This document shows, one piece after another, positions 33,862 through 42,957 of a stretch of 64,000 nt of DNA. The position numbers and the translations under genes are program-made. The stretch's first letter is position 1. Every line of letters begins with the position of its first letter. Under the pieces are notes generated by a model, which was given only the letters and a program-made list of their open reading frames with translations, searched no databases and was not told the origin of the DNA. This DNA is from Prolixibacteraceae bacterium (GTDB lineage: Bacteria > Bacteroidota > Bacteroidia > Bacteroidales > Prolixibacteraceae): NCBI GenBank assembly GCA_009773765.1, contig WTWZ01000003.1, positions 62,001 through 126,000 on the forward strand, in the 5' to 3' direction.

Positions 33862-36321
33862 CTAAAACGCCTCATTTTCCGTTCTCTCAATCACCTCATT
33901 TTGCAAATCGGCATTCATGTCGTTGAAGTAGTCGCTGTAACCGGCCATACGCACGAGCAAATCGCGGTAATCTTCGGGGCATGCCTGCGCTGCAAGCAAA
34001 GTAGCGGTGTCAACCACATTAAACTGAATGTGGTGGCCTCCCAGCGAAAAATAACTGCGGATAAGTTGCCCGAGTTTTTCAATGTCTTTTTCGCGTTTCA
34101 GCAGGCCCGGTACAAAACGCAGGTTGAGCAGCGTACCGCCCGATTTTACCTGGTCGAGTTTGCCAAGCGAACGGATGACGTTGGTAGGCCCGTGTGTGTC
34201 GTAACCGTGCGATGGCGAAGTTCCGTCGGAAATCGATTTCCCGGCAAAACGCCCGTTGGGAGTGGCGCCCAGCACTTTGCCAAAATAAACGTGACAAGTA
34301 GTTGAAAGCATATTCAGGTGAAACGATCCGCCTTTTGTATTTGGTTTTCCGTCGATGGCAGCCAGCAAATCGTTGTAAACCCGAACAGCAATTGTGTCTG
34401 CAATTTCGTCGTCATTGCCAAAAAACGGGGTATAATTGATGATGCGCTGCCGGAGTTTTTCTTCACCTGCAAAATTCCTGGCTACCGCGCCAAGCAAAGT
34501 GTCCATGCTAAATATTTTATCTTCGAAAACATGTTTTTTCAATACCGAAAGGCTGTCGGTAACTGTTCCCAAGCCCGTGCATTGAATATAATTGGTATTG
34601 TATCGCGGGCCGCCGTTGTAATAATCCTTGCCTTTCTGGATACAATCTTCGATAACCACCGAAAGAAACGGTGCAGGGGCATAACGTGCAAACATTTTGT
34701 CGATGTAATTGCTGACACGGATTTTCTGGTCAACCACAAAATTGAGCTGTTTATGAAAAGCGTCATACAATTCTTCGAAATTCTGGAAGTCGCGCGGGTC
34801 GCCGGTTTCGATGCCTGCTTTTTTCCCTGTCAGCGGGTCGGTACCATTGTTTAGTGTAATTTCCAATATTTTCGGAACATTCAGGTAGCCGGTCAGAACA
34901 TAGGCCTCCTTACCAAAAGCGCCAACTTCGATACAACCGCTGCAACCGCCTTCGTAAGCGTCCAGTTGCGATTTTCCCTGTCGAAGCAGTTCCTGCACAT
35001 AAATATCGGGGTTAAAAACCGAAGGATAACCGTGACCCTGGCGGATGACGTGACAAGCCGCGTTCAGAAATTTATCGGGTGTATTTTTGCTGATATGCAC
35101 CGAATTACCGGGTTGCAAAATGTGCAGTTCTTCAATCACTTCGAGCATGAGGTACGAGATTTCACTCACACCATCGGTTCCGTCGGGGCGCAATCCACCA
35201 ATATTGATGTTGGTAAAATCGTTAAAAGTTCCGCTTTCGCGGGCGGTGATTCCCACTTTTGGCGGTGCGGGATGGTTGTTTACTTTCACCCAGAAACAAC
35301 TGATAAGTTCTTTCGCATCTTCGCGGGTGAGTGTTCCTTCTGCAATTTCCTTTTCGTAAAACGGCTGCAGATGCTGGTCGAAATGACCGGGGTTCATGGC
35401 GTCCCAGCCGTTGAGTTCGGTAATGGTGCCGAGATGGACAAACCAGTACATTTGGTTGGCTTCCCACAAATTTTGCGGTGCGTGCGCCGGCACCCGGCAA
35501 CAAACTTCAGCAATATGTTTCAACTCTTTTACCCGCTGCTGATTAGTTTCGGTGTTAGCCAGTTTTTCAGCCAAATCAGCGTGACGTTCGGCAAAAACAA
35601 TCACTGCATCGCACGAAATGGCCATCGCCTTCAGTTCTTCCAGCTTTTCGGTGGCTTCGGGGTCGTTCAGAAAATCGAGCCGTGCAATATGGTCTTCAAT
35701 CTCTTTTTTGAAATCGAGCATTCCCTTGCGGTAAATTTTCCCGTCGAGGGTGGTGTGCCCGGGTGCGCGCTGCTCCATAAATTCGGTGAAAACACCGGCT
35801 TCGTACGCTGCTTTCCATTCAGTAGGAACATGGCTGAAAATGCGTTCGCGCATGGTACGGCCTTTCCAGAAAGGAATCACGTCGCGTTCGTAAGTATCAA
35901 TGTCTTCCTGCGGAATAGTGTATCGCTGCTGGTCGCGTGAGTTTAAAACATGAAAATCATCAACACTGTGGCAGGTGAGTTCAGGGAAAGTGGGAACTGA
36001 TTTTGGCCGCGGACCGCGTTCGCCCACAATCAGTTCATCATCGCCAATATAAATTGTTTTTTGTTTGCAGATTTCGAGAAAATTAAGCGCCCGCATTACC
36101 GGTTCAGAATATTTGCCCAGGTTTTCGCGATAAAACCGTGTGGTAATCAGCGCCCGTTCGATGGAAAGCGATTCGGGTGTTTCAACACTATGTTTTCGTA
36201 AACGGCGCACACGGTCGTTCATGCCGGGCAGTGCGTTCTTTTTTTCGGGACTGTAAAAATTGCCTTCAGCGCGGGCAGGCCGCTCGGGAATTTTGGTAGT
36301 TTTTGTAATTGTTGCGGTCAT
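33862..36321 (-). CDS. hypD: Glycyl radical enzyme, probable trans-4-hydroxy-L-proline dehydratase
   Basis: An 819-residue glycyl radical enzyme from the ATG at 36321 (MTATITKTTKIPERP). An upstream in-frame extension encodes repeat sequence and was not used. The thiyl Cys is C463 with general base E465 in GGCSGCIEVGAFGKEAY; the radical Gly is G794 in VRMAGYSDYF. With a constant offset of 29, the active-site residues I recall for C. difficile HypD all line up: F181, H189, D307, S363, D368, F369, C463, E465, Y479, T674, G794. GCIEV differs from the GCVEP of choline, glycerol and propanediol enzymes. The product would be pyrroline-5-carboxylate; ProC is not in the window. Confidence 0.85.
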   Translation of the reverse strand: MTATITKTTKIPERPARAEGNFYSPEKKNALPGMNDRVRRLRKHSVETPESLSIERALITTRFYRENLGKYSEPVMRALNFLEICKQKTIYIGDDELIVGERGPRPKSVPTFPELTCHSVDDFHVLNSRDQQRYTIPQEDIDTYERDVIPFWKGRTMRERIFSHVPTEWKAAYEAGVFTEFMEQRAPGHTTLDGKIYRKGMLDFKKEIEDHIARLDFLNDPEATEKLEELKAMAISCDAVIVFAERHADLAEKLANTETNQQRVKELKHIAEVCCRVPAHAPQNLWEANQMYWFVHLGTITELNGWDAMNPGHFDQHLQPFYEKEIAEGTLTREDAKELISCFWVKVNNHPAPPKVGITARESGTFNDFTNINIGGLRPDGTDGVSEISYLMLEVIEELHILQPGNSVHISKNTPDKFLNAACHVIRQGHGYPSVFNPDIYVQELLRQGKSQLDAYEGGCSGCIEVGAFGKEAYVLTGYLNVPKILEITLNNGTDPLTGKKAGIETGDPRDFQNFEELYDAFHKQLNFVVDQKIRVSNYIDKMFARYAPAPFLSVVIEDCIQKGKDYYNGGPRYNTNYIQCTGLGTVTDSLSVLKKHVFEDKIFSMDTLLGAVARNFAGEEKLRQRIINYTPFFGNDDEIADTIAVRVYNDLLAAIDGKPNTKGGSFHLNMLSTTCHVYFGKVLGATPNGRFAGKSISDGTSPSHGYDTHGPTNVIRSLGKLDQVKSGGTLLNLRFVPGLLKREKDIEKLGQLIRSYFSLGGHHIQFNVVDTATLLAAQACPEDYRDLLVRMAGYSDYFNDMNADLQNEVIERTENEAF

Positions 36322-36400
36322 TTTTTCAGAATGAATATTGAATAAGAAATAAGGAATAACGAATAAGAAATATGAAATCAGAAAAATTAAGGAGGCACTT

Positions 36401-36448
36401 TCTTTCTCCTCACCCTCGGGGGAGGCAGGGAGGGGGCTGTGGGCTTCT
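36401..36448. repeat. GC-rich dispersed repeat, minus orientation
   Basis: On the minus strand it reads AGAAGCCCACAGCCCCCTCC, then CCCCCGAGGGTGAGGAGAAAG, a diverged copy of the repeat at 29895. Confidence 0.55.
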
Positions 36449-36597
36449 ACAACATCAAACAGCAAAACAGGCAGCGGTAAGCCCCGGTGAGGTTGTATTT
36501 ATGCGGTTTTGACGACATTTTTGCCTGATTAAAATATGGGGTAAAATTATTAAAATTGAGTTACTTAAAATAAAGTAAAGGTTGATTTTGCGAATAA

Positions 36598-36634
36598 AAT
36601 AAAACTGCCTGAAATATCAACAGGCAGTTTTATT
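36598..36634 (-). terminator. Terminator after the OsmC-family gene
   Basis: A perfect 14-bp stem (36598-36611 with 36621-36634; core AAAACTGCCTG) with a 9-nt loop lies 29 bp beyond the OsmC stop. AT-rich ends give a T tract in the minus direction. Confidence 0.88.
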
Positions 36635-36662
36635 GATTATTAAACACAGTTAATCTGCTAAT

Positions 36663-37103
36663 TCAACCTTTTTTCAACTTTATCGATACCGGTGTCGGGT
36701 TTATTAGATTATCGTTTACCGGGCAGCGGCTTTCTATAATTTCGAGCCATTTTGCCAAAGTCTGTTCATCGGTGTCAGCATCGGGAATGATATTAACCCT
36801 GATTTCCTTATAACCCGCGCGGTCAGTTGTTGGTTGTCCAAAAACCTTTGCGGGATTGAGGTTGCCCTCCAACTCAATTCTTAAACTGTTTAATTTGAAA
36901 TTCAGTTCGTTGGCAATAATATGCCCCATAACATTTAAACATCCGGCGTAGGCCGCCAGCAAAAATTCAACCGGATTGGCGGCATGGTCTGTTCCGCCTA
37001 ATCCCTCCGGTTCATCGATGGTTAATGTAAACTGTCGTGTTTTTGCCACAAATTTTGTGGGGTTTTCGTTTTGTCCTGATAATGAGAAATTTAAATCTGC
37101 CAT
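36663..37103 (-). CDS. OsmC/Ohr-family redox protein
   Basis: A 146-residue cytoplasmic protein of the OsmC family. The two redox cysteines are in LLAAYAGCLNVMGHI and IIESRCPVNDNL, and ANPVEFLLAAYAGC is the family core. Such proteins reduce organic or lipid hydroperoxides; this subgroup, annotated simply as OsmC family, is less well studied than Ohr. It is monocistronic, bounded by terminators on both sides. Confidence 0.93.
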   Translation of the reverse strand: MADLNFSLSGQNENPTKFVAKTRQFTLTIDEPEGLGGTDHAANPVEFLLAAYAGCLNVMGHIIANELNFKLNSLRIELEGNLNPAKVFGQPTTDRAGYKEIRVNIIPDADTDEQTLAKWLEIIESRCPVNDNLINPTPVSIKLKKG

Positions 37104-37146
37104 TTTGTAATTTTTAATGTTAAAAACCGGTTAGAGAAATCCAAGA

Positions 37147-37177
37147 AAAAGGCCCTCCCAATACGGAAGAGCCTTTT
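37147..37177 (-). terminator. Terminator after the LytTR regulator gene
   Basis: AAAAGGC (37147-37153) pairs with GCCTTTT (37171-37177), with inner TCC/GGA pairing. Downstream on the minus strand it runs into T residues. Confidence 0.7.
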
Positions 37178-37312
37178 AAGCAAATATAGAAACTGTTTTA
37201 TAAAAACAAGCGATAGAAGCTTATTTAGGTATGCTGTTATATGTCAGATTAACAATTTACATTGGCCATTTATAATTTTCCAGTTGCCAGAAGCAAGATG
37301 ACAGTCGCCCGT

Positions 37313-38056
37313 TTACCTGTCCATCCATTTCTTAAAATCTGCCACCTTTTCGCGGCTTACAATCTGCTCGGTTTTGCCCACCTTGATTTTTAAGCGGTTG
37401 GTTGAATAACTGATGATTTCTTCGATACAATTGATGTTTACAAGGTAATTGCGGTTAATCCGGAAAAACTGGCTGGGATTGACCATATTCTGAAGTTGAT
37501 CGAGCGAGTAGTCCAAATCGTAGGTTTTATCCTGATTGGTTTTTAAAAAGGTGCTGCGTTCTTCAACAAAAAAGCTACAGATATTTTCCACCTGAATGGA
37601 AATAAACCGAACTCCAATCTTAACAAAAAACCTGGATTTATATTTTACCGAAATCTGCCCGAAAACTTTTGCAATTTTTTCTTCAAAATCGTGATTACCT
37701 GTAAACAGATTTTTAAATTTCTGAATGGCCAATGCAAGCGCTTCCTGTTCAATAGGTTTTAAAAGATAATCGACACTGTTTACCTTAAAAGCCCTGATTG
37801 CATATTCGTTGTAGGCCGTGGTAAAAATCACCGGGCAATCAATTTTTACAGCATCAAAAATTTCGAACGAAATACCGTCGTCGAGCTGGATATCCATAAA
37901 AATGAGGTCGGGTTTTGTGTTTTGTGAGAACCAGTTAACTGCATCGTCAACCGACTCAAGAATCTGTAAAACCTCAATATTTGGTTCCACTTTTTTCAAC
38001 AGTTGCTCCAGACGTTTCGACGCCAGGCGTTCATCTTCAACAATTATAACTTTCAT
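37313..38056 (-). CDS. LytTR-family response regulator
   Basis: A 247-residue response regulator. The receiver domain (1-120) has acidic residues in VEDER, phospho-acceptor D55 in LIFMDIQLDDG and K105 in VDYLLKPIE. The C-terminal LytTR DNA-binding domain (about 145-245) has FFRINRNYLVNINCIEEIIS and ends SREKVADFKKWMDR. It starts one base after the sensor kinase gene ends, so the two form a two-component system. The adjacent exported protein gene may be a target, but that is only inferred from position. Confidence 0.95.
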   Translation of the reverse strand: MKVIIVEDERLASKRLEQLLKKVEPNIEVLQILESVDDAVNWFSQNTKPDLIFMDIQLDDGISFEIFDAVKIDCPVIFTTAYNEYAIRAFKVNSVDYLLKPIEQEALALAIQKFKNLFTGNHDFEEKIAKVFGQISVKYKSRFFVKIGVRFISIQVENICSFFVEERSTFLKTNQDKTYDLDYSLDQLQNMVNPSQFFRINRNYLVNINCIEEIISYSTNRLKIKVGKTEQIVSREKVADFKKWMDR

Positions 38057-38057
38057 A

Positions 38058-39104
38058 TCAGACCAATTTTACAGGTACTTTCACAATAAACTCATCGGCT
38101 GTTTCCAAAATTTCAATTTCCCGGTTAAGAATCAGGCGGCAACGTTCATTCAGGTTTTTTAAACCGATTTTTGATGAGTCGGCCAATTGTGTTTTCACCT
38201 GCAAATTATTCCTAACAATCAGTTTATCAATCCCTTCGTTATGAATTACAATTTCCAACGGTTGTTTACGTGTTGATGTGTTGTGTTTCAGCGCATTTTC
38301 GACTAAAAGTTGTAGCGAAACTGGCACAATTAATGCGTTTTTGCTGATATTCAGTTCTGTTTTCATTTCTATTTTTTCGTTGTCCCTTATTTTCTGAAGG
38401 TAAAAATAGTCGTTTACAAAATCGAGTTCTGCCGAGAGGGGGACCAATTCCTTTTCCCTGTTTTCCAAAGTATAACGATAAATCGACGATAGCTTCTGAA
38501 CAAATTTCTCCGACAATTCAGGCTCACTTCGAACCAACGATAAAAGTGAGTTCAGACTGTTAAAAAGGAAATGCGGATTTACCTGGCTTTTTAATGTTTC
38601 GTATTGAAAAATGAGTTTTTCCTCCCTTAACTTTTGCACCCGATCAACCGCTTCTGACCACAACACAAAAAAGAAAAACAGCGCGCCAATACCAAATCCG
38701 ACAAATGTGGCGATAAAGAATCCCCTCATTTCCATGTTTAAAAGTGTTGGGAAAAACTGGCTGAAATTTTCGGAATGAATAATATACTGAATGGCGTACA
38801 CAACCACAAAAAGAGCAATTGCCAGCAGCAGAACACATACATAAAAAATAATCAGCCTGACAACGATTCGCTGCTTGAAACCGGGTGCATCAACCTGTAT
38901 CGATTTAAAGAACCAGTTGCCCAGCCAAATGAATATTTCGAGTTGCATAAAAGTTAGCACCAGAGGCATAACCATTAAACCGGTGGTAATTTGCTGGTTG
39001 AGTACAAAAGCAAAAACGAGTGAGATAAACACCGCACCGGCTAACACTTTCAGATGCCAAAGCAGCTTTTGTTTCAAAGTTCTGTTATAGGTTGGATGTT
39101 GCAT
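38058..39104 (-). CDS. LytS-type sensor histidine kinase
   Basis: A 348-residue membrane histidine kinase. Four membrane helices are visible (about 20-38, 44-66, 83-108, 128-150), without a large periplasmic sensor. The His_kinase domain has phospho-acceptor H178 in QVNPHFLFNSLNSLLSLV, and the ATP-binding region includes SLQLLVENALKHNTST. This is the LytS/YehU type normally paired with LytTR regulators, which is the next gene. The signal is unknown; with so little outside the membrane it may sense a membrane state or a partner. Confidence 0.95.
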   Translation of the reverse strand: MQHPTYNRTLKQKLLWHLKVLAGAVFISLVFAFVLNQQITTGLMVMPLVLTFMQLEIFIWLGNWFFKSIQVDAPGFKQRIVVRLIIFYVCVLLLAIALFVVVYAIQYIIHSENFSQFFPTLLNMEMRGFFIATFVGFGIGALFFFFVLWSEAVDRVQKLREEKLIFQYETLKSQVNPHFLFNSLNSLLSLVRSEPELSEKFVQKLSSIYRYTLENREKELVPLSAELDFVNDYFYLQKIRDNEKIEMKTELNISKNALIVPVSLQLLVENALKHNTSTRKQPLEIVIHNEGIDKLIVRNNLQVKTQLADSSKIGLKNLNERCRLILNREIEILETADEFIVKVPVKLV

Positions 39105-39211
39105 TAATAAATTTTTAGATGTTGAAATTACAAAAAAGTTGTGGTTTATTTAGTTACAGGTTACAGGTTGCATGTTTGATAAACTTGGAACCCGAAACCT
39201 GCAACCATTCT

Positions 39212-40051
39212 TCAAATCACTTTTACAAAACTTATTTCACGCGTGGCATCCATAATTTGTTTATTGGTTTGTCCCGGCAAATTCATTTCCATCACCACAT
39301 CTTCAAACAAAACAGCATGTTCAATTTGTTTGTCCTCCAGCGAAACCCAGATGGTTCCCCAATAGTGGCTGCGCCCTTTCATTGACATTCCATCTCCTGA
39401 ATATTCAAGAGGATTATTCATTGTGCGGAATTCAATAACTGCACAGTTTTCGCTATTTCGCTTCGAAATCCCGGTCCATGTTAAAATCACATCCTTGTTT
39501 TCGAAAGAACCCTGCCCTGCCAAATCCATTTTTCCGTTAAAATCTTTTGCTGAATATGGCTCGTTCAGCTTTAGTTTATCCCAGGCAGACCAGCCAAAAC
39601 CCTCGATGGCCATCATATCCCAAATCAGGTTTTTGGCAAAAGCGCTGTGTTCGGTAAACGTTGTAAAATTTTCAGGTTTCAGCATATCTTCCGAAACGGA
39701 ATAACTAAAATCTTCCATGTATTTCAGCGGTGTACCTTGCTCAAATTCGGCATCACGCGACATTGACATGGCAACCGAACAGTTGCTCCATTTTACTTTT
39801 CCGTTTTCCAGCCCGCGGGTGTATTCGCCTTTCACCCTCATTTTATTGAAGAAATTACCGAAAATATCGGAGTTGAAATGGTCAGTAGTAACTACATACT
39901 TTTGAAGTTCATCCTTTAATTTAAGGTTTTGAGGCAGCAATTCGGCAGTAAGCTGTTCATTTACATTTGAATCGGTTTTCTTTTGGCTAAACGCCATTAA
40001 TCCTGTTGTTAAAACCAGGATTGTTACTAAAAAGAATTTCTGTGTTTTCAT
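39212..40051 (-). CDS. Exported protein of unknown function
   Basis: A 279-residue protein with a signal peptide (MKTQKFFLVTILVLTTGLMA, then FSQ). I do not recognise a family. The mature part is rich in aromatic residues and probable beta strands (KWSNCSVAMSMSRDAEFEQG, VILTWTGISKRNSENCAVIE, HYWGTIWVSLEDKQIEHAVL). Two cysteines (in WSNCSV and SENCAV) could form a disulfide. There is no lipobox or catalytic motif. It lies downstream of the sensor kinase start on the same strand but ahead of it, so it could precede the two-component genes in one transcript. Confidence 0.7.
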   Translation of the reverse strand: MKTQKFFLVTILVLTTGLMAFSQKKTDSNVNEQLTAELLPQNLKLKDELQKYVVTTDHFNSDIFGNFFNKMRVKGEYTRGLENGKVKWSNCSVAMSMSRDAEFEQGTPLKYMEDFSYSVSEDMLKPENFTTFTEHSAFAKNLIWDMMAIEGFGWSAWDKLKLNEPYSAKDFNGKMDLAGQGSFENKDVILTWTGISKRNSENCAVIEFRTMNNPLEYSGDGMSMKGRSHYWGTIWVSLEDKQIEHAVLFEDVVMEMNLPGQTNKQIMDATREISFVKVI

Positions 40052-40185
40052 TTTTCTGAATTTTAAATTGTTTAACGATTCAAAATTCAGCTATTCTCCC
40101 ATTTCATGAAAATAAAGGTTGCAGAGTTGTTGTTTTTGAGGTACGAACGGGAAATAAAATGCAGGGATAGTTCAAAAATGTATAT

Positions 40186-41418
40186 TTATCGCGATAGATT
40201 TTGACTGACAATTTTGTCAATATTCTTCTTCGAAACTGGAGTTACACCACACACAGAAGCATATTGATTCCATGATGACACTACATTTTTTACCTGTTCA
40301 ATTGTTGTTGCAGCGTTTTCTATTCCGAAATGATTTGCCAAATCGAGCAGATGTTTTTTGCCCGGAAATTTGCTTTCGCCGGCCACCATTGTACTGTGCA
40401 TCCCGTTAAACGAGAGGGAAAAGGTTAAATCGTAGGCAGGCGACATTTCCCATTTCCCCGATTCATCCAACAAAAAAGCGAAGTTTTTGCTATGGTCGTC
40501 GCAGTTGTTGGCGAAAACATTGAATGCCGCAATCCGTAGTACTTTTTCGCAGGCGTTTTTGTGCTTCTCAAGCCGAAATGCACAATCCATCAGGTTTCCG
40601 TAATCCATGGTACTCATGCGGAAATTATCGTGCATAAGTCCGCTGGCCGAGTGCATGTGTAACCGTTTTTGCCGCTCGCGATCGAACCGCTTTGTTGCAA
40701 AATAGTTCCTGCCCGGGTTTCCCGTTAAAAGTTTACATGGGTTCATTTTAATTCCGGCATCCGTAGCCATTTTATAATATGCAAATTCAATGTTGGCAAT
40801 ATCGGCAAAGTCGCTGCCCGATGGAAATTTAACCATCCAGTTTTCAAAATCTTCGGGTAAATTATTTGCACCAAAAATTATCTGGCCGCTTTCGGGTTGA
40901 AAGCCAACCATTATTTTCGGTCTTGCCCCGTTCGACGAACCTCCCAAACGGTAAAGTTCATCAAGTATTTCGGTACTTGTTCCTTCGATAATTTGCTGAA
41001 TATGACCAGCAATAACATCAAGTTCAAGTGTTTCAATCCCATCTGTTTCTTCTGAAAAACCGGGTTCGTAAACCAACGCCCCCATGCCATGCCGACCTAC
41101 AAAAGCTAACCTGTCGAGCGCGGTAACTTCCTGTAACGAAATTCCCTTCGAAATGAGGGTTCTGTCGAGCAAAAGCCTGCCCCATCCATCGGGAAGTGAA
41201 TCGTTAAACAGACCAAAAAGGCCATCGAACGGATAACTTTCAGCAGTATAAATTTTGTTGCCTAAAGGCAGTTTAAATGGCGAAAGCTCAATTTCTCTGG
41301 TTATAAAATCAGTATCGTATTTGAACCAGATTTTTGATTCTGATAAAACCATTTCACCAACCTGAACATCCTCTTTCCCGAAATTTACTGACACTTTTAA
41401 TTTTTTGATTCCAGTCAT
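40186..41418 (-). CDS. hipA: HipA-family Ser/Thr kinase toxin
   Basis: A 410-residue HipA kinase. An N-terminal HipA_N subdomain (SYPFDGLFGLFNDSLPDGWG) precedes the kinase core. Gly-rich GGSSNGARPKI (159-169) matches the loop holding the autophosphorylated Ser. NCDDHSKN has catalytic D307, and SPAYD has Mg-binding D330. In E. coli, HipA phosphorylates GltX and causes persistence; other HipA proteins use other targets. The N- and C-terminal parts are on a single chain, unlike the split HipST type. The gene follows the HipB-like antitoxin gene by 5 bp. Confidence 0.94.
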   Translation of the reverse strand: MTGIKKLKVSVNFGKEDVQVGEMVLSESKIWFKYDTDFITREIELSPFKLPLGNKIYTAESYPFDGLFGLFNDSLPDGWGRLLLDRTLISKGISLQEVTALDRLAFVGRHGMGALVYEPGFSEETDGIETLELDVIAGHIQQIIEGTSTEILDELYRLGGSSNGARPKIMVGFQPESGQIIFGANNLPEDFENWMVKFPSGSDFADIANIEFAYYKMATDAGIKMNPCKLLTGNPGRNYFATKRFDRERQKRLHMHSASGLMHDNFRMSTMDYGNLMDCAFRLEKHKNACEKVLRIAAFNVFANNCDDHSKNFAFLLDESGKWEMSPAYDLTFSLSFNGMHSTMVAGESKFPGKKHLLDLANHFGIENAATTIEQVKNVVSSWNQYASVCGVTPVSKKNIDKIVSQNLSR

Positions 41419-41423
41419 TTCTT

Positions 41424-41705
41424 TTATTTTAAGGTGAAAAGTTTCTCAACGGCGGTAAGGTTTTCCCCCGGTTGTAATATGGCGTCGAATTCTTCAAGAC
41501 GGTCGAGAATGTGAAGCAGTTTCAGAAACGATTCGAGTGAAATCAGGCCTGTGGTTTCAAAGCGCTTCAGGCTTCCGAGCGACACCCCTGAACGGCCGGC
41601 CAGTTCAGACTGTGAGTACTTTCTTTGTCTGCGCAAATCGCGTACTTTTATTGCCGTGCTTTTTAAAACCGACCGGGGTGTTTTTATGACACTGTAATCT
41701 TTCAT
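41424..41705 (-). CDS. hipB: HipB-like XRE antitoxin
   Basis: A 93-residue XRE helix-turn-helix protein starting at the ATG at 41705 (MKDYSVIKTPRSVLK); an upstream TTG in the same frame would place the start inside the operator. The HTH is IKVRDLRRQRKYSQSELAGR followed by SGVSLGSLKRFE. It would neutralise HipA and repress its own operon. A 14-bp inverted repeat lies directly upstream and is the likely binding site. Confidence 0.9.
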   Translation of the reverse strand: MKDYSVIKTPRSVLKSTAIKVRDLRRQRKYSQSELAGRSGVSLGSLKRFETTGLISLESFLKLLHILDRLEEFDAILQPGENLTAVEKLFTLK

Positions 41706-41714
41706 GAAAAAGTA

Positions 41715-41765
41715 TAATATATTAGCCAAATATACCGATTATTATCTGAAATGGCTAAAATATTA
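41715..41765 (-). promoter_or_regulatory. Candidate HipB operator (inverted repeat)
   Basis: TAATATATTAGCCA (41715-41728) and TGGCTAAAATATTA (41752-41765) are inverted repeats with one mismatch, separated by 23 bp, ending 10 bp before the hipB ATG. A further hairpin (TTCAG/CTGAA around GGTGAT/ATCACC) lies at 41786-41816. Confidence 0.65.
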
Positions 41766-41834
41766 TCTTATTTTGGGTTAATTTATTCAGCAGGTGATGG
41801 AAAATCACCAACTGAATCACTCGAAAATAATGAA

Positions 41835-42836
41835 TTATAAGAAAGTGGCTTCGCTCATTGCTTTCAGGTTTTCGGGAGGTGTTAGCACCGAAATTTCGCA
41901 GCCGGCAGAAAGTATGTAACGTTCGTTTTTGTGCTTTTCAACCAGGTTTCTGCTCATTTCAAATACCTCATCGCGCGATTTATTCTGAACTAAAACAGGA
42001 TTGATATTTCCTGCAAAAATTACTTTTTCGCCCAAAATTTCGCGGGCATTTGCAATATCAACCTGCCAGTCGAGGTCGAGAATATCGAGATTAAAATTTT
42101 TGTAAGAAGTCAATAAATGATTAGTATCGCCACAAATGTGGAGCTTTATTTTACCGCCCAGTGAGTGAATATAATCTATCAATTCCTGGTGCCTTTCGCG
42201 AACAAAAAAGTTATAGGTGTCAACATCAATTTGCGAGCAAACAGCATCACCCATTCCAATAATTTCGCACCCGGCCTCAATTTGCGCTTTGGCAAAATCT
42301 TTGGCGGTAATCATACATTTATCCATCAGCCGGTTGGCAAAATCGGGGTCCATCATCAATTGTAACATCATGTTTTCAACCCCAGCCAAATCGCAAGCTT
42401 CTGCCAACGGGCCTTCAATCCATCCGATAATTGGAATATTTCCCTGAGTTTTTTTCGACAGCAGTTCGGCAGCTTTTATCCTGTCCAAAGTTCTTTCCGA
42501 TTGATAAACATCCGGATTATTCAGATTGATTACATCGTCAATTGAATTAACAACCAGGTTCAAACACCTCGGAACACCGTTGGAAATATACTGAATTTTT
42601 GCACCAAAAGCGCTGGTTTCCCGGTATGGGTCTGAAATCAATCCAAGCAAATCAAGATCAAAATCATCCATACAACGCAGGTTGGCTTCAACCAAAACCT
42701 TGTAATCCGAAGCAAACAATCCGTAATTACTGCCAATGTATTCGGCAGCAAACTGCATGAGAATGGGGCGGAACAGGACTTTGCCATCTGATTTTCCGGT
42801 TGTAATGAGCTGGTGAAATTGTTGCGTTTTATTCAT
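41835..42836 (-). CDS. URO-D-fold methyltransferase (MtaA/MtbA-like)
   Basis: A 333-residue cytoplasmic protein of the URO-D superfamily, methylcobamide-type branch. The zinc site of this branch is complete: H233-x-C235 in IKLHICGDTNH and C313 in ILSAGCEI. Other marks are ETSAFGAKIQYI, IIGWIEGPLAEACDLAG and VIFAGNINPVLV. MtaA-type enzymes move methyl groups between a corrinoid protein and a thiol such as coenzyme M. Bacteroidota lack coenzyme M, so another thiol, or a demethylase role, is likely. It could partner with the corrinoid protein at 30938, although it lies 10 kb away. Confidence 0.86.
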   Translation of the reverse strand: MNKTQQFHQLITTGKSDGKVLFRPILMQFAAEYIGSNYGLFASDYKVLVEANLRCMDDFDLDLLGLISDPYRETSAFGAKIQYISNGVPRCLNLVVNSIDDVINLNNPDVYQSERTLDRIKAAELLSKKTQGNIPIIGWIEGPLAEACDLAGVENMMLQLMMDPDFANRLMDKCMITAKDFAKAQIEAGCEIIGMGDAVCSQIDVDTYNFFVRERHQELIDYIHSLGGKIKLHICGDTNHLLTSYKNFNLDILDLDWQVDIANAREILGEKVIFAGNINPVLVQNKSRDEVFEMSRNLVEKHKNERYILSAGCEISVLTPPENLKAMSEATFL

Positions 42837-42957
42837 AGTAGCAGTTGGTTTTTATAAGTTTGAAAATTAGTAAAAATAGTTGGGGCCCGAACCTGCAAAT
42901 TCAAAAAATAAAGGCTGGTTTTAACTTATTGCAACCCTGCAAAACCCTACAAAAAAA

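Larger units (their letters stand above)
36322..36662. other. Region upstream of the hypD-like gene
   Basis: No gene is supported in these 341 bp. They hold AT-rich, partly repeated GAATAA-type sequence (36331-36380), a GC-rich dispersed repeat (36401-36448) and the OsmC terminator (36598-36634). No promoter could be placed securely. Confidence 0.5.

Noticed and set aside
33751-35940. Several long plus-strand frames opposite the hypD-like gene
   Set aside because: They are shadows of the strongly supported glycyl radical enzyme and activase genes and show no family motifs.
36322-36465. Longer start for the hypD-like gene
   Set aside because: The extra codons encode repeat-derived sequence and a hydrophobic stretch not expected in a cytoplasmic glycyl radical enzyme.
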